Source: Chondrosia reniformis
Lineage: Eukaryota > Porifera > Demospongiae > Chondrillida > Chondrillidae
Direction of reading: 5' to 3'
Assembly (NCBI GenBank): GCA_947172415.1
Contig: OX359194.1
Span: 1,302,001-1,366,000, forward strand
DNA: 64,000 nt
A program made the translations under genes and the position numbers. Shown here piece after piece: positions 21,596-36,700 of the stretch (position 1 is the first letter of the stretch; every line of letters begins with the position of its first letter). Under the pieces are notes generated by a model. That model had not been told where the DNA came from. It ran no database searches and worked only from the letters and a program-made list of their open reading frames with translations.

Positions 21596-24500
21596 ATCTA
21601 TATATATCTATAGGTATCTATGTTAAGGTAACACAAATCTTCAGACCATATTATATACCTGTTGTATATTACACTGTCTTGTTCCATTCGTCCTAAGAAT
21701 GTTGTATTAAATTTTCTAATGTGATGTGAAATATTTAACGTGTTTATTAGCTATTATCAAATCCTCTTAGAAAGATATTATACACAAGTGAGAACTATTT
21801 GCTTTGTTTGCAACAAATCTCCCTACTCCTTCTCATAAATATGTGTATATTGAAAAGGCTCCCCATGAAATCCTATTCATTAACTGTTTTACTCTTCTGT
21901 AACTGAAATATCGAAAAGCAGCCTAGCTACAGCCAACCTCATTAGAGTTGATTAAAGCTGCCTGCATTATAATATACTTAATAATGTTTGATCATGCCCA
22001 TGTCATTTAGCAATACACAATTAGCTAATTCGTTTATTATATACTTATTAATATATCATATATGGCCAATGTATGTATATTGTTCTAAGTGCATAGCATA
22101 TACTTAATCACAATATCAAAACCAAATGATTTACTCTTTACGACCATTGGGACCAGCTAGAGCCATCTCTATAATTAGGTGTATATTATACTACAAATAT
22201 GATAACATTTCTATAAGAATGCCCTGATTTAGCAAATAACCATTAAGTGTTCCTTCTAAATATACCAAACTTTAACTTGTGTGATAATTCCATTCTTCAA
22301 TATGCCCCTTCAGTCTCCATTTTGTCATAAAGCAATTTAATTAGAGCATTGTCCCTTTAGATACATTATTGAAATTCTAACATTCATAGATTACTACAAA
22401 AGGGAACATTTACTAGATGTAATCCTGTAGACCAGAATCCTCTATCTTGGAGTCAAACTTCTTAACCACTAATTTGATTTTGTTTTATATCCTTATATAC
22501 TTAGCAATATTGAATTACCAAAGCTTTATATACGTATGTAAGCGGTGGCTTATAGGCAATTGTATAAGTACGTATGTTTAATGAAATTTTACTTATGTAT
22601 ACCTTTCAATCATTTGTGATATTTTTTTCCACTATCACAGTCAACATCGCCTAATGTTATTAATCTTTCCTCAATTTGTGTCCTTCACCAGAAGCAAATT
22701 ATTGTTAGCTAGATGTGATTTGAGGTTTTGTAATTAAGTTAATATCAAATTGATATCACCTCTTATAATATATAGTATGTACATATGTACAGTATATAAT
22801 CATATTCATGGAAGTTGCATTGATCAACTCTATGATACATTCACATAGTGTTTAGCTTAGTGTAATTCACTGGTACACTGTACTTAGTTTTATATAAATA
22901 TTCATCCTAATTGGACTGGTAAATGACATTCCTTTAATGTATATATTATACAGTATATAGACTAACAAACCTACTAAATATATATATACGTACGTATGTA
23001 CTTTATTATGTATTTATTTATGATTTATGCATAATATGTACTATATGAACGTATTGTATATGTGTTCGGTAGCAATAGAACAGCAACATTGTGTATGTCA
23101 TCATGTGACTCTGGAATGACCCCACCCACTCAAGCCTCCTGAGAAACAAATGAGCTAATGGACATAATTTGAATACTAATACTTATGCACATATGAAATG
23201 TATTGAAAAATAGGGGATATTTTGCGTTCATAATGAATTTGCCGAAGAAGACCTACGGATTGAAATGTTCAAATATCTGTTTCTTGAATATAAGTGTTGC
23301 TGATGCTCAAATACGTATATACCTACCTATTTATGAAATGTATTGTATATATTTACTGCATATATCTGCAGTGTGCCTATATATATCATACAATATAATA
23401 TGGTAATGTGAATCGTGCTAGTTTATTGTGATCCCTTTACCACAAGGTAACTATGAAATTGAAATTAACAGACTATTTGGATACATTTGATAACAGTTCA
23501 GGAAATTTCATTTCCATAACAGAGTTATGATACTGAAAACATCAAGATTGAGTTATCACTATTAGAAGCTAATTTAATTGCCATTTCCTTTCACAAATGA
23601 TTAATCTACCATTACGTCATCTGTGATTATGGCAAAAACAGCTGATGTTTCATAAAAGGGTAGCTCTTTCTCATATATATTAATGTTGTCATATGTATAC
23701 TGTATATTAATACTATTATGTGTATATCTGCTGGGCTTGACCTAGGGGACACACCAAAGTCTTCACAATACAAAATTAGGACTTATCACATTATGGTAGC
23801 CCATATAATGGGAGTGCCCTAATTTGGTAAAAAGAACAATTGTTCCTTCAGATTGTCTAGACATTTCCACCTTTAAAAACTTTATTGGGATCGGTAATTG
23901 TGGCCTGCTGGGTGATTTCAGGTCAATAGAGCATCCTTATATATACATACATGCATATAGCAAATAAGTGGACTCAAATTACTTTAAAATGAGTCTGTGA
24001 ATGTACTTGTAGGTATATACATACGCATGTTGAATTAATCAACCAGTGATTTAAGTAGGTAATATGTAATCTGAATATGTTACCTATATACCTTAATGCA
24101 GTATATGTTACTGCGTAGGCTTTTTGTGTATGATATCAGTCTTAATTGCATTCATAGAAGTTGTTTTCAGTAACCATTTAATCAAAGATAACAGTCTACG
24201 TATATGTAGAAGCAGTTGACAAACATTTGGTAATATAGTAATTTTAACCTTGTTTATGTTTGAGGAATAGGCATACACTAGAGATGAGGAGGACACTATA
24301 GGAAAGGGACTACTTGAAGTGCTGAAGGAGTATATATAACATTCATAATACCTTTTCCTGTAGAACACTATTTTTAATATTATTATACGTATATACATTT
24401 AGTATAATTATGTATTTTATATATATACATACATATTATAGTTTGCTACTAAACTAATTTTATGAGACATTGAAAGTAGATTAATTGCATTATAGTTTAT

Positions 24501-24706
24501 TATAATCTGTCATGCTGCATTAAACAGATTGCAGCCTTCATTCTAATCAATTATCAGGTACATATACTGATAAGACTGCTATCTTTCCTTAACTTTCTCG
24601 GATAATTGGTATTAGTTTGTTTTTCTGTTTAATCCTTCCTACTACTACTAGATATCTAAATTGATTGCAGTAATTAACAACATTTAACCTGCATTGTGTT
24701 TTACCT

Positions 24707-24803
24707 AAATGACCCTTATAATACAATGTACCTATATGATCAAATGACCCTTATAATACAATGTACCCATATGATCAAATGACCCTTATAATACAATGTA
24801 CCT
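24707..24803. repeat. 35-bp tandem repeat, about 2.8 copies
   Basis: Unit beginning aaatgacccttataatacaa, with copies starting at 24707, 24742 and 24777, almost identical. Confidence 0.95.
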
Positions 24804-26344
24804 CAGTGTACCTCAGTATATTCATTGTATAAATGAAGACATGTATTCAGTAATATATATACCTATATGTGTGTGTAAATGGATGGTTAGATATAAATAT
24901 TTGCTAATTTAGCAAAAGTAACTTGTTTTGTGTAATTTATATTTTCAAGGGTCAGTTGTTTGATTCAGATGTGATGCTGAAAGTAGTAAAGTCAAGTAAC
25001 TACGTATACAGGTACGTACATGAGGTATACACGTATTATACACTGTATGTGTATGTTATAGGGAGTATTATGTGTTAAGGACGGACAAGTATGTGTTACA
25101 AGAATGAAAATTTTGTAGCATTAGCAAAAGGAGGCTGTGGTCCAGTTAATATACAGAAAATCCAAAAAGCTGTTATAAATCAAAAATCATCTATGCAGTT
25201 GCTGCAAAATATGTAGTTAATGCTAATTAAACTGTGGATATATACATTAGTTATGGATATGAACAGTTCACTAATAATATATCAAATCATGGCTATTTTA
25301 TTATGTGTGGGATGCATGAATGGCTGAAGCACAATACTTAGTTATTTACTTAATGTGACAGTGCTTCATCCGTATTAAATTGTAACTTATTCATTTACCT
25401 TTGCCATGGCTTAATGTGTTATTATTGACCTTTATATTTGTTTAAAACTAGTTTTATGGCTCACTGGTTTTCATTGTAGTGAGGATTTGAATTCTAATAC
25501 ATTTATATAGTTTAGATCTTCATTTTGTATTACAGGTTTCTGTAAACAAGTTTATGACATATTTCTATATTACTTTTAAACAATGTAAATATAATTGGAG
25601 TAATCATGACAATTGGTAGTGTCTTCTTGTGTAGTGCTGTTTCTGTTTGTGAATAAATACCTTTTGTGGTACTTCAACATATACAAAATGATTGATGCTT
25701 ATTACTGATACTTAATTTAGTGCAAATATATGAAGCTATGAAGTGATAGGGTTTATTTGTCGCGATCATGATAATATATGAAGTTATGTATCAAAGGTTT
25801 AAACTGGAATTGCCGAGTCATGAGACTGTATTTTAATTTTGTTGTATTTGTGGCCAAATTATTCACTTATTACTAAACAACAGAAATTAGTCTCACTAGG
25901 TCATGCATCAGGGCGTGTCATATAACATAAAGCTATGTACGTATATACAAAATAATAACAGGGGTTTTCCCATACAATTACAGTATCTATATATCACAAA
26001 TGCATGTGATTTTGCGTTATGTTTAATTTATCGTGTACTTGTATGATTCATGTTTGTTGTTACATTTAATGGTGTACATCTAATTGTGAAGATCCTTATA
26101 TGTTCCTTATTGCTCAGTTGTTGTGACTTGTATCATTACATCATTACAACGTATTACCTATTATATTTAAGGCTGTCTCGTGATTTTAACATTATTATAT
26201 CAGATAATTAGTACAAAGGTATCTTTTATTGGATTTTATGGATTAATGGGCTTATTGGCCATGTGATTAACTGCTTGACTAATTACAGATCCAATAGCAA
26301 CTCATCCATTTTATAATATATCTGCTAGCTCTTTCCTAAAAATA

Positions 26345-26460
26345 ATATAATCATGTTACATCTACTTTAGAGTAAAGGCCTACAGGGGATTAAACCTAGC
26401 GAGAGCTTTTGGTGAGGATACAAGAATTTTCTCCCTCTACTGCTCTTCTTCTCAACTGTC
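26345..26460 (+). repeat. Dispersed repeat related to 61290-61600
   Basis: Shares an ordered set of motifs (acatctactttagagtaaa, then gatacaagaattttctc, then cttcttctc) with 61290-61395 and, in part, 61535-61600. Likely an old non-autonomous element. Confidence 0.5.
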
Positions 26461-28321
26461 CCAGTATACATAAAATATTCATTTTGTATTTGACTTTGGT
26501 AAATAATATATTTAATTAAAGATCTAAACAGTAGTTAACAGAACATTTAACTCAGATATGGATGTTGTAACATGATGGTGATGAACCTTCTTATCCCAAA
26601 TGTTCAGATTACTTTCAAAGTACAATCTTTATCCTATAAAACTTTGTTTACCATGCGCAATATTCGTGTATATTTAAGTCTACATGAGCCTTATATATTG
26701 TATATCAATGAGCCTGTTAGGTCGTAATTGTAAGTAAACTTCATCAGATCCATACAATGGAATACTTAGAGCTTGTTATATCACATTACATAAGAAGACT
26801 GTCTCCACAATGGAGTGAGCGTATCTGCTACCGAATGAGTAGGTGGTCAAGGTGTGAAGGTGGATTGGCTGTAATGTGTTTTATTAATGTCTAATTTTAT
26901 TGTACACAGTTGCCTAGGTAAACATAAACTCACTCTTAAAGTACTGACTGCAATTTTTAAGAGCTAATTTTAGTTATAAACCCATTTTATAATTTGCAAA
27001 TGGAATTTCATCTAAATCTGTATAGTACTGTAATTCTCTACACTGTACATATGTAAATTGTAAAGAAAGAAATTTATTACTGTAAAAACATTTAGATTTT
27101 CAAACATTGTTGAACCAGTAGTTGTCAAATTCTGTTACATTTTGAAGTGTGTAGACTGAAATTCTACTAGAATAGCTTTCATGTGGAAACCTCATTGATT
27201 GAGTACAATTGTATAAGTTGTATATCGGTGATTGTAACTGTGTAAGTCATCTCATGGATAAATAGATACACACACTCAATTGAAAACCAACTTCATAAAA
27301 GGGAACAAAAGCTCTCAGTTGAAAAGGGACAATCTAATGAATGTAGCCTCACTATGACTTTGTTACAGTAACTTCTATACACATGATGTATTATAATTAC
27401 TGTATATATGTTAGTTTATTCTTTGTAGGTATATACAGTACAGGGCTTTAATGCCTGAAATTGTGTATTTGCATGTACAGTATATACGTATATACAGGTA
27501 CGTATGTATATAACTTCATTTGGTTTTATAAGACTATTTAGAAAACATATACATACATGTATGTATCGTATTAGTTCAGCCTTAAAGGTCCTGCAGCCTT
27601 TAGCCTGGAGCATTTCCATAGTAATGCACGGTCAAATGACATTACTAATACTTTACAAACATGTCATTTCTGCTGCACTGTCTGTACTTAGACCGTATTA
27701 TTTATTTTGGTAAGGGATTTGAAATGTTACAGAAGTCATTATTGAATTATGACTATACAGTGATTAAAAATCATAACTTTAAAGGTGTTTGTATATAGAC
27801 TAATATATTAGGTGTCTGAAGTTTAAAAGGACAGCTTTATGGTATAAATGCTTGGTGTTTACAAGCTAATGAAGGACTCATTTCAATGAAATGTTTGGCT
27901 GAGTTCACTTATTACTTCAAAATGTGACTTAGTATTCACATTCCCAGCCCTTAGACACAGAGACTCATTATATTAATACTGTGGCTTTATGTGACATGTA
28001 CATGTGCCCTAGGAAGAGACAATAATTAATCTCCCTTTCTGTTGAGTTGTAATATACTATGTAGTATATAATATGATCTCAATTAGCCTTGATGATCTTA
28101 ACCTTCAGTTTAAGGAAGAAACAATTTATGTTTCTGCTCTTGAGTTGAATAACATGATATCAACTAACCACAGAAACCTTTTAAAAGGATTAAATGAGAA
28201 TCCTTTGTTTAGACTTTATTGGATTTGCTTTCCTTATTTACATTGTAGAGTCATAGGGTTTGTGGTTAGTTCTCTTCATTAGGTACACCCAACCACAGCA
28301 CACTCTTCCCATTGCTCCCAG

Positions 28322-28369
28322 TATATCTAATAATTACTATATCTAATAATTACTATATCTAATAATTAC
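28322..28369. repeat. 16-bp tandem repeat, 3 copies
   Basis: tatatctaataattac repeated three times without change. Confidence 0.95.
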
Positions 28370-28554
28370 AACTCATGGGTATAGTCTCATTATCCTATTA
28401 AGACATTGCACTTCATTTGGCATACACACATGTACGTATTATATTCAATTCATATTGGTAAATCAACTTTGTTGGGACAATTTCCAAGTAAACTATGTAT
28501 AGAGAGCAGCATGTTTGATAAATATGAATACCATAAGTACTTTAGTATTGTGTC

Positions 28555-28668
28555 AGTGGGCTTATGTATTGGGGACTGGGCTTCTATTTTCTCGGTAACC
28601 TGTAAAGGTGGGCTTCTATTGGGGACGAACTTGTATTAGAGACATGGGCTTATATTAGAGATAATACA
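28555..28668 (+). repeat. Dispersed repeat, inverted partner of 21503-21595
   Basis: Contains taaaggtgggcttctattgg and gggcttatattagagata, the reverse complement of motifs at 21503-21595, in the same order. Confidence 0.75.
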
Positions 28669-31600
28669 GTATATACGTACATATTTGTTCATTATGGATT
28701 TGTTATACGTAATAATGTATTATATTTTCACTTTTCATAATATCATAGTCTTAAATTTGAAGGATTACTGAAATATACGTAGGTGACAAATTGTACTAGA
28801 ACTAATTTGGTATTACATACGTAAATGTACAATAAGAACATATGTATGTACGTATATATAACCTAAACTGTACCAATTTGTATATCCTTAATGTAGTATT
28901 GATAAACCTGCTACTTATATACATAATACATGGATAGTACGAGTACATACAGTACACATTGAGGTACTAAGGTATATATGTCTGCTGATATTGTCTTATA
29001 CAGTCTACTCACCAGTGAATGTTGTGAACCTTCCCATAGCTAGACAATTTGTAGTTTGTAGTTTTCCTAATGTATTCAAAGAAATTTCAAGGAAAAACTC
29101 TAAGAAGATTACACTTAATTTCAGTCCTAATTGTATCAAGTTTCACTGAACAATGATTGTGAAATCAAATCGTTAAGTCTCTTTTACCACTTTTAACAAT
29201 TACATACAATTACATTAAGTTGCTGCTATTGTTATGATAAGGAAAGTTTAAAGTTAAGTGTTTATATACTGTTTCTTGTAATAATTATGAGAGTGATGTA
29301 ATTCTGGATTATTTATCTAGATATTTAAGGTACAATGAGCTAATGAATTAAGACTGAAGATCTTGTCTACTCATAGTTAACCCGACTAGTGATCACATAT
29401 ACAGTATGTACATACAATATATATACGTATGTTTGCAGGTATGTACATTGTACATTTATACTCCCCACACATAAACTATAATACTTTTAAAGGTATCTAT
29501 GTATATACGTATGTATGTCATACATATATTCCTATATATAAGGAATTTCATTCACCTTAGCATCTTATATAGGCCTGGGATAGTCTATCCAGACAGGAGA
29601 ACTTACATACATATATAATTCATCAATGCTACAATTCCCTAGAGGTATATTCTATATCATATTGTGAAGGCTTTAACTATTCTTTTTAATGACTTAAATT
29701 AATTATGGTTTATATTTTGAAGCCACTGAATAACTCCCTATACAGATACAATAGATACCTCTGTATTATATACCAACTGTAGAGACGTATAAATCCACTT
29801 AAGCATAATTTTATCATACCTGTCCTTACCTTGCATGAGGTGCTAGTCTTGATGTCTTTAGCTTTAGCCCATCTCATAAGTACGTAGTTACACTACAGTT
29901 ACTAGCCTACATTCTGTATGGTGTAAGTTACTAACCTATATACATTAGCATCTTTAATACTCCACTTTCTAAGTAATATTTATTCAATTTACATTTTATG
30001 AATGCTTAACATTTCTTTTTAGATTATGTGTATTATAATGTTTATATTCATTTTAATTTGATACGTAATTTCCCTTAACGAATGAAATCTGGCCTAGTGA
30101 ATTAGGAAATGCCTAGAGTTCATCTACTGAATCATTCCTATTTTCATCTCTTATTCAAAGGAAATTTGAACCTATATTAATTTCCAACTCTAATTTAAAG
30201 ATTTTTGTAAATTGTGTTCTATCTATTCAAGATCACTAAAGTGTACAATTGTAGTTCTAATAGTTCTAATGTACATTCATGTAAATGAATGTCCCAGATA
30301 CAGTACCTCACTAAAACAAGTATACAGAATTGTGACTAGATTCATTTGTATAGGAAAGTAACACTCATATCATAAGATTGAATTACTGTCATATATATAT
30401 ATATATATGTACATCCCTATATATAAACCTACGTATATACGTATATAGCTACTATATATATACCTGCCTATATACTGTATATCCATGTGAATGTAATTAT
30501 ATGACAAAAAGTGTTAATTGAAGTATAATTCTTATCTAGCCCTTGTAATTATCCAGACCATACGTTCAAAGAAATGTTTCTATGCAAAAGTCTTTCATGA
30601 TATGCAATATGTCCCATTTTTGGATGATTGTATTAGTAATACAATAATTTAAGGTTTTCTCATTTTACCTTAAAGTGTGACTTGCGTGATAAAAAGAATA
30701 ATGAGATTTCCACAGTACATGCAACAAAATTATTTTTGATGGATCATCTTTAAATGTAACCTATACGTATACGTTAGATGCTTTATCTTTCACCTCTCAA
30801 TCATTGTCAGCTAAAGATTCTGAAGAGTAGAAAGGTGAGTCTTACAGAAAGTGAGGTATGTAGGTAACATTATAAAGTGAATACTCAAGGTTTCACTTAC
30901 TGATAACTTTATAAATGTTTATCTGGTCAATTAATACTCAATTAAGGATGTGTATGATAGGCTTTTGAGTTCTTGATCCTTAATAATGATTCTAATCAGA
31001 CATGTCTGAAAACATTGATAAAGATGTGCAGTGCCAGCTAAAATAATTGTTGTTGCTTGGTTTGTTATCAAGTGTATTAATTTAGAAATAGCCAATTGGC
31101 AGAATTAATACCATTATCAGGTAGTTGTTGATCTTCTATTTATACCTCTTAGCATGCCTAAGTATTATGAAGTCACAAAGTTAATATTCCTCAAATATAG
31201 AAGATTATTGTTCACACATATACGCAAGTCACGACACATCTCAGGGTATATGCATACGTACATATATTATATATATGTATCTGAATGTATGCATACATAT
31301 GTACGTAAACTGTACTGTATCTCTATCAACCTCACTACAAATTCCTCTTGATGATTTATTTTTATGTGAATAAGTAGTGTGTTCCTGTAGTTTGAAATGC
31401 TACAGTGATACCTGTAATTATAAATTTCAACACTTTCAATAACTGCCTTTTATCTGGTTTACCTTAAACTGAACACTGATGTGCTAACTGTATCCTCAGT
31501 CAAGCGTACAATTTGAAATATGCTGAATTTTAGAGAAGAGCCTTTGGGCAATATGTTGTATATTGTTGCGAGTGCTAATGTGATAGCACTTTGTATATTA

Positions 31601-32953
31601 ATTGCTAAACTTTGAGAGCTAAATATTTTAACAGATACATAGCCTCAACCAAGTGAAGCATCTTGCATACATCAAGGGGGATTATCTTAAGCACACTGCA
31701 GTACCCTAATCTAATTGCTACAGTCCAACAGTGGCAAACTAACAATATTAGTATCTGATTGGCTAGTGTAGATAATTACATTTTCCACTACCTCACATTT
31801 TCTGTATTGTCAATTAATGCAATCTCCTTTGGATTAATGTACATACGTAGTTATAGGCTTAGTTGCCACATAATTATAGGCTTAACTGTAGTTGTTACTA
31901 ACATGTATATCAGTGGTAATATCCTTAGACATTTGCTTTGTGCAACCATATAGTGAGACTATACTTGTCTCAGTTAACTCTTGCTAAGCCAACCTTTGCA
32001 GAAAGGAGAATTACATAGGAGGTTGATTCAGGCTTCTATAGATGGCAATACTAACATCTACAAGGTGGCTAGGACTTGCTGTATGTAGTTTTCAAGTACA
32101 CCGGTTTTCATTTGATAATGATGATTTTGGAATGTTCTCTTTAGTCCCCTATTAATTATTATATTGATAGCTATTTAAGTCGGCATGATGCTTATTAAGT
32201 AATGCTTTTAATGTTACAAAATCATCGCTGATAATGATCTGCAGTGTGACTACCAGCTCCAATTCTGTGCTTATTATTGTTAATCGAATCTGTTAAAAAT
32301 AGCCAGTTTGCTGAGTGCGTAGTAGTTATGCATCTTCTAATAATGCCTCATAGCATTTGCAGTGTCATGAAGTCAGAAACACTCCTCAAATATTGACTAT
32401 TACCTTTCAAACATACCACATTTCAGTCCGTATAGATCTCTAATGAAATCATCATATGTGTACATACATGTACTGTATTGTATATATATCACTTTCAACT
32501 TCCATTATGTTTGTCAGTGGATAGTTAGTGTGTTCCTGTAGTTTAGAAATAATATTTTACCAATCAGCTACCTTTTAATGTGCTGAATTATTAGCTGTTT
32601 CACCCTTAAACTGATTGATGTGCCCAATTATATAGTAGAAGTGTATCAGTCAAGTGTACTATGCTACTTTGTTATAGAAATGCCTTGGGTTATATGTTGT
32701 ATATTGTATGCACGTTAAAATATAATAAGTTGTTCAATTTTGACAGTCTAACTAAATCAACATGTCAGATTAAAAATGTTTGGAGTATGTAATTATTATT
32801 TCCTCTTCTTATTAACTCACATGCATCAGTTGTTTTCTGGTATTGTGATGTTCTGAAGCAATAATATCAAAAATGCTTGCTTCACATTGGATTTTAGGAA
32901 GAAGCCCTACAATGTAGAGTGAAGCCATGTAAGTTTCAGATGCTAGACTTGTC

Positions 32954-32961
32954 TATAAAAG
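32954..32961 (+). promoter_or_regulatory. TATA box of the NIDO/FN3 gene
   Basis: TATAAAAG followed after about 110 bp by a good splice donor (AAA/GTATGT at 33075/33076). An acceptor (ctacag) at 33328 lies 13 bp before the start codon. This suggests a non-coding first exon of about 32985-33075; inferred. Confidence 0.5.
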
Positions 32962-33341
32962 GGAGTGATCCCACATTACTGTGTCATTTTATAGTGAAGA
33001 ACTCCTCTGAAGGAAAACAGACAGAATCACTGAAAAGCCCTTTTCAACTGTTAACTTCAATTGTTATAGCTCAAAGTATGTATATGTAGAATTTATAAAT
33101 ATATACGTATATATAGATTAAAATGTTGGTAATTCTAAATGTTGATAATTCTCTAACAGAATATGCACTTTTGCAAGCAGTAATGGTCTCCCTGTTTAGA
33201 TTGATTGATTATAAAAAATCTAAGATTCTTTGTATTTCAAAGATCTTCCTGCTTCTGGTGTTAAATAGACTTGTTCCTTCTTGTAATGACAGTAAATATT
33301 AGGACTATACTGTTAATCTTCTCTACAGGCCATTTCTAGAG

Positions 33342-33721
33342 ATGAGACTAGTTCTTTCGCTGCTGCTATTTGTGCTTGCTGCTAATTCAAGTTTTGCAGT
33401 TTTATTAGAAGGCTTCAGTGATTACGGTGCAGTGTTAGATACGGGTGCCCATAGTGTTCTCCGCTATGCAATCCCATTCTATGGCAGATATGCTGATACA
33501 TATCAAGTTAGTCTTAACACACTCACTATGTACATACACTATATATACGTATAAGCAAAGTCTCATGTGGATATAATATAAAATACACATACATACGTAC
33601 ATACGTATCTATTTAATGTGGACTGTATGATTTAGCTGATTCAGCCTGACTATATTTGTGGACTATATTATGTATATTTGACAGCGCCTCATTGGGTCTT
33701 AGTGTCTTTTTTGTGTGCACT

Positions 33722-33789
<68 letters not shown>

Positions 33790-36700
33790 CAATAATAATA
33801 AGCTAGTCTTATTATTTATCATGTTATTATATAATAATTATAGCTGTATTGAAAATTATGTACAAAGGGCTAATTTGTAAATCAAACCAATAGTATACTA
33901 ATTCACTCATTCATACCTATCCTAGAGTGCTAGTGTTATAATGTAATATGGGACATTTTCACTCTTCACCCACTCTCTTTGGCAAGGGTCAAGTCCTCAT
34001 TTCCTCACACTGATATGTACCATATTATGTAGACAATATTTTAAGTCTATATTGGGTTATATAGAATACTTTAATGTACGTATAAGACAATGTGTATATA
34101 TACATATACGTACCTTGGTCTGTTAGTTACTCATACATATGGTAATATAATATAATGCTACGTACAATAGTATATAGACATTGAAGTACTTGAACTGCAC
34201 AGTACACTAATATCTTGGAACCAGCCACTAATTAATTTGATATTAATGTAATTAGTATTGCATTCCTCTTCCTTAGCAAACCCAAACCGGAGATATTAAT
34301 TTATACAACATCTTGAACTTCAATGCAACAGATGGTGACATCCTGGTGGGAGTGCTACATCTGGCACCATTAAACCAATCTATTGAAGGAGCTGTACGCT
34401 ATTTGAAGGAAGTTTACAATACCTCAGATAACCCTAACATTGAAGATCATTTGGATATACTGGACAAAATTGGTATAGCCATAAGAACCCAGCAATCTTT
34501 TAATTTATCGGATGACTTTCAACCACAATATGCTGCCATCTGGACATGGCAACTGGCCAGTTCAGAGGATAATCTGGTGAGTTCTTAAAGTACATACGTA
34601 TATATATATCACATTAGAATTGTAACAGTTACATAAGTAATTATTATTTGTGTCATACAGTAATGATAGTGATAATGATAGTGTATACAGTAAAAATCTC
34701 TGTATAGCATAATGTAATATTAAAAGCATTATGATTTCAAAAGAAGCATTATTTCTCTGTATTGCAAATACATATATGTCTTTGAAGTAGAGAGATAATG
34801 CAATTAACCTGACTACCTTTTGAGGTCTTTTCATTAATGGAATCTTTAAATTTTTCTTTAATTTGATTTTCTTTAAGGGATATATTGTACTGACTAGCAA
34901 TGAAATGATAGTTGTGAATTGGTCAGCTAAGTTTTCTGGACTAATTGTATCACTAAATTCTTATTAGTATAATATACCATGGATATTGCATGACATAGCC
35001 ATAATATGTGACTAACTTAAATTCAGTGATACTGTTACATATGTACTTACATTAATGTTAATTGTACATAACATATGTACATTGATAAGGAATACAAGGA
35101 ACTGCATAAACTAAAATTTGCATGTTTGAATGTTCTACTTAGAACTCCTGGCATTGTGTATGTATATATACAGACATATATGGTAGCTTATAGGTAGCTT
35201 ATATTATATATATATGTGTGTAGTATATACGTATGTATAATATAAGCTACCTGTGTATTTGGTATATATGTCTATATACTATAGTATATGTTATATTCAT
35301 TTATTATAGCTGCATAGGTACATACATATAATATATACAGTACAAATTTTAGAGACTATACAGTATATATACAGTAGAGACTGTCTGTCTCTTTATTATA
35401 AGTTGGCTTTTGGTCACTTCCTCACAAAGTATTTTCAAAGTAATTTCTGAATATGATATCATTTGTATCTTCCTTCTTGCATTCTTTCCCACTGATACTT
35501 CTAGTAAATGTACAGGTAGTCACTTATTTTCTGAGTGTGAAATACAACATTCCTATGGCTATTAGGAAGCCATTTAAGCTACCTATGATATCCACTTGAC
35601 CAAATGGCCCCATCCTTTGTAACAAAGTGATCTAAATTTTTGGTTTTATATAATATAAATGATGTAACATACATATGTAGACATGACATACGTACAGGAC
35701 ATATTTTATATACATTTTATATACTATAGGCTTAAGGTACATATATACTGATGTCTACATGTATATAATGTCATCCTATTGAATTTATAGTGAAAATGCA
35801 TCAGAGAATTATTTAGATAGCTAAGAACTCTCATTTCCTTTCTGTATTTGTTATCATATACACTCAAATAGTATCATAGCTAAATATGTACGTAAATACC
35901 TTTTCTCAGCCTTGATTTAGACAAAACTTAGCTTCAGTTAATGCATAAATACCTGTTATGTCCTATATACAATTAAGTTTTTGGTTTGTGTAAATAATAA
36001 TACCTAGAAATGTACGTAGCCAGCAGTTCAAATATAAACATGTAAAGGCTGTATGTAATACTGTATTTATTAATTACTGTACTATTGACAATCAGTAGTT
36101 AGTAGGTACGTATATGTATAGTACAAAGTTATAATGTCTTGCATTATGTAATAGTAATGATTTTTGTTTGGTAACACTCAAGATTAAGTAATGCGTTAGC
36201 CTAAATGATTCCATCCATTCTGGTTTTGTCCATCTTCTTATATTCATAGTCTAGATGTCTGCCTTCATAAGTAGTCATCCTAGTATATCACTTAACTTCA
36301 ATTGCCAACTACTTCAACCATTGTAATGCATAGTCCTAAAGTAATTAATAAGATTAGAAACTCTAAGTGTCCTTAATTGCTTAACAAGCTTTTGATGTAA
36401 TTCTATATAAAATATGGAAGTTGTTCCAGAGCACAATTTATACATAACTGATGGAATTACATGTAAATTGAGTTAGTAGTACTTTAGAGTGGTATTGTAT
36501 GAACATCGTTTAGACTGGTAGACATCACATACGTAAATTCAGAATGAAACAATAATGGCATATGTTTTGGAATTGTTTATAGATTTGAAGTGGTTTATGT
36601 ACCCCCTGTTATATACTTACGTATATGTGTACTTATAAATTGGGAAAGTTTTCAGTGAATTTTAATATATACAGTACATAAATATGCACCTATGTACGTA

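Larger units (their letters stand above)
19430..32950. other. 13.5-kb stretch without recognisable genes
   Basis: Very AT-rich. Open frames here are below 100 codons, resemble no protein I know and lack convincing splice context. It holds the small repeats listed separately, many TACGTA/ACGTATATACGT palindromes, and decayed hammerhead-like strands at 20164-20193 (minus) and 23241-23264 (plus). No tRNA or rRNA was recognised. Confidence 0.6.

Noticed and set aside
33613..33880. Poly-isoleucine frames on both strands
   Set aside because: Translation of the (TAA)n microsatellite in an intron.
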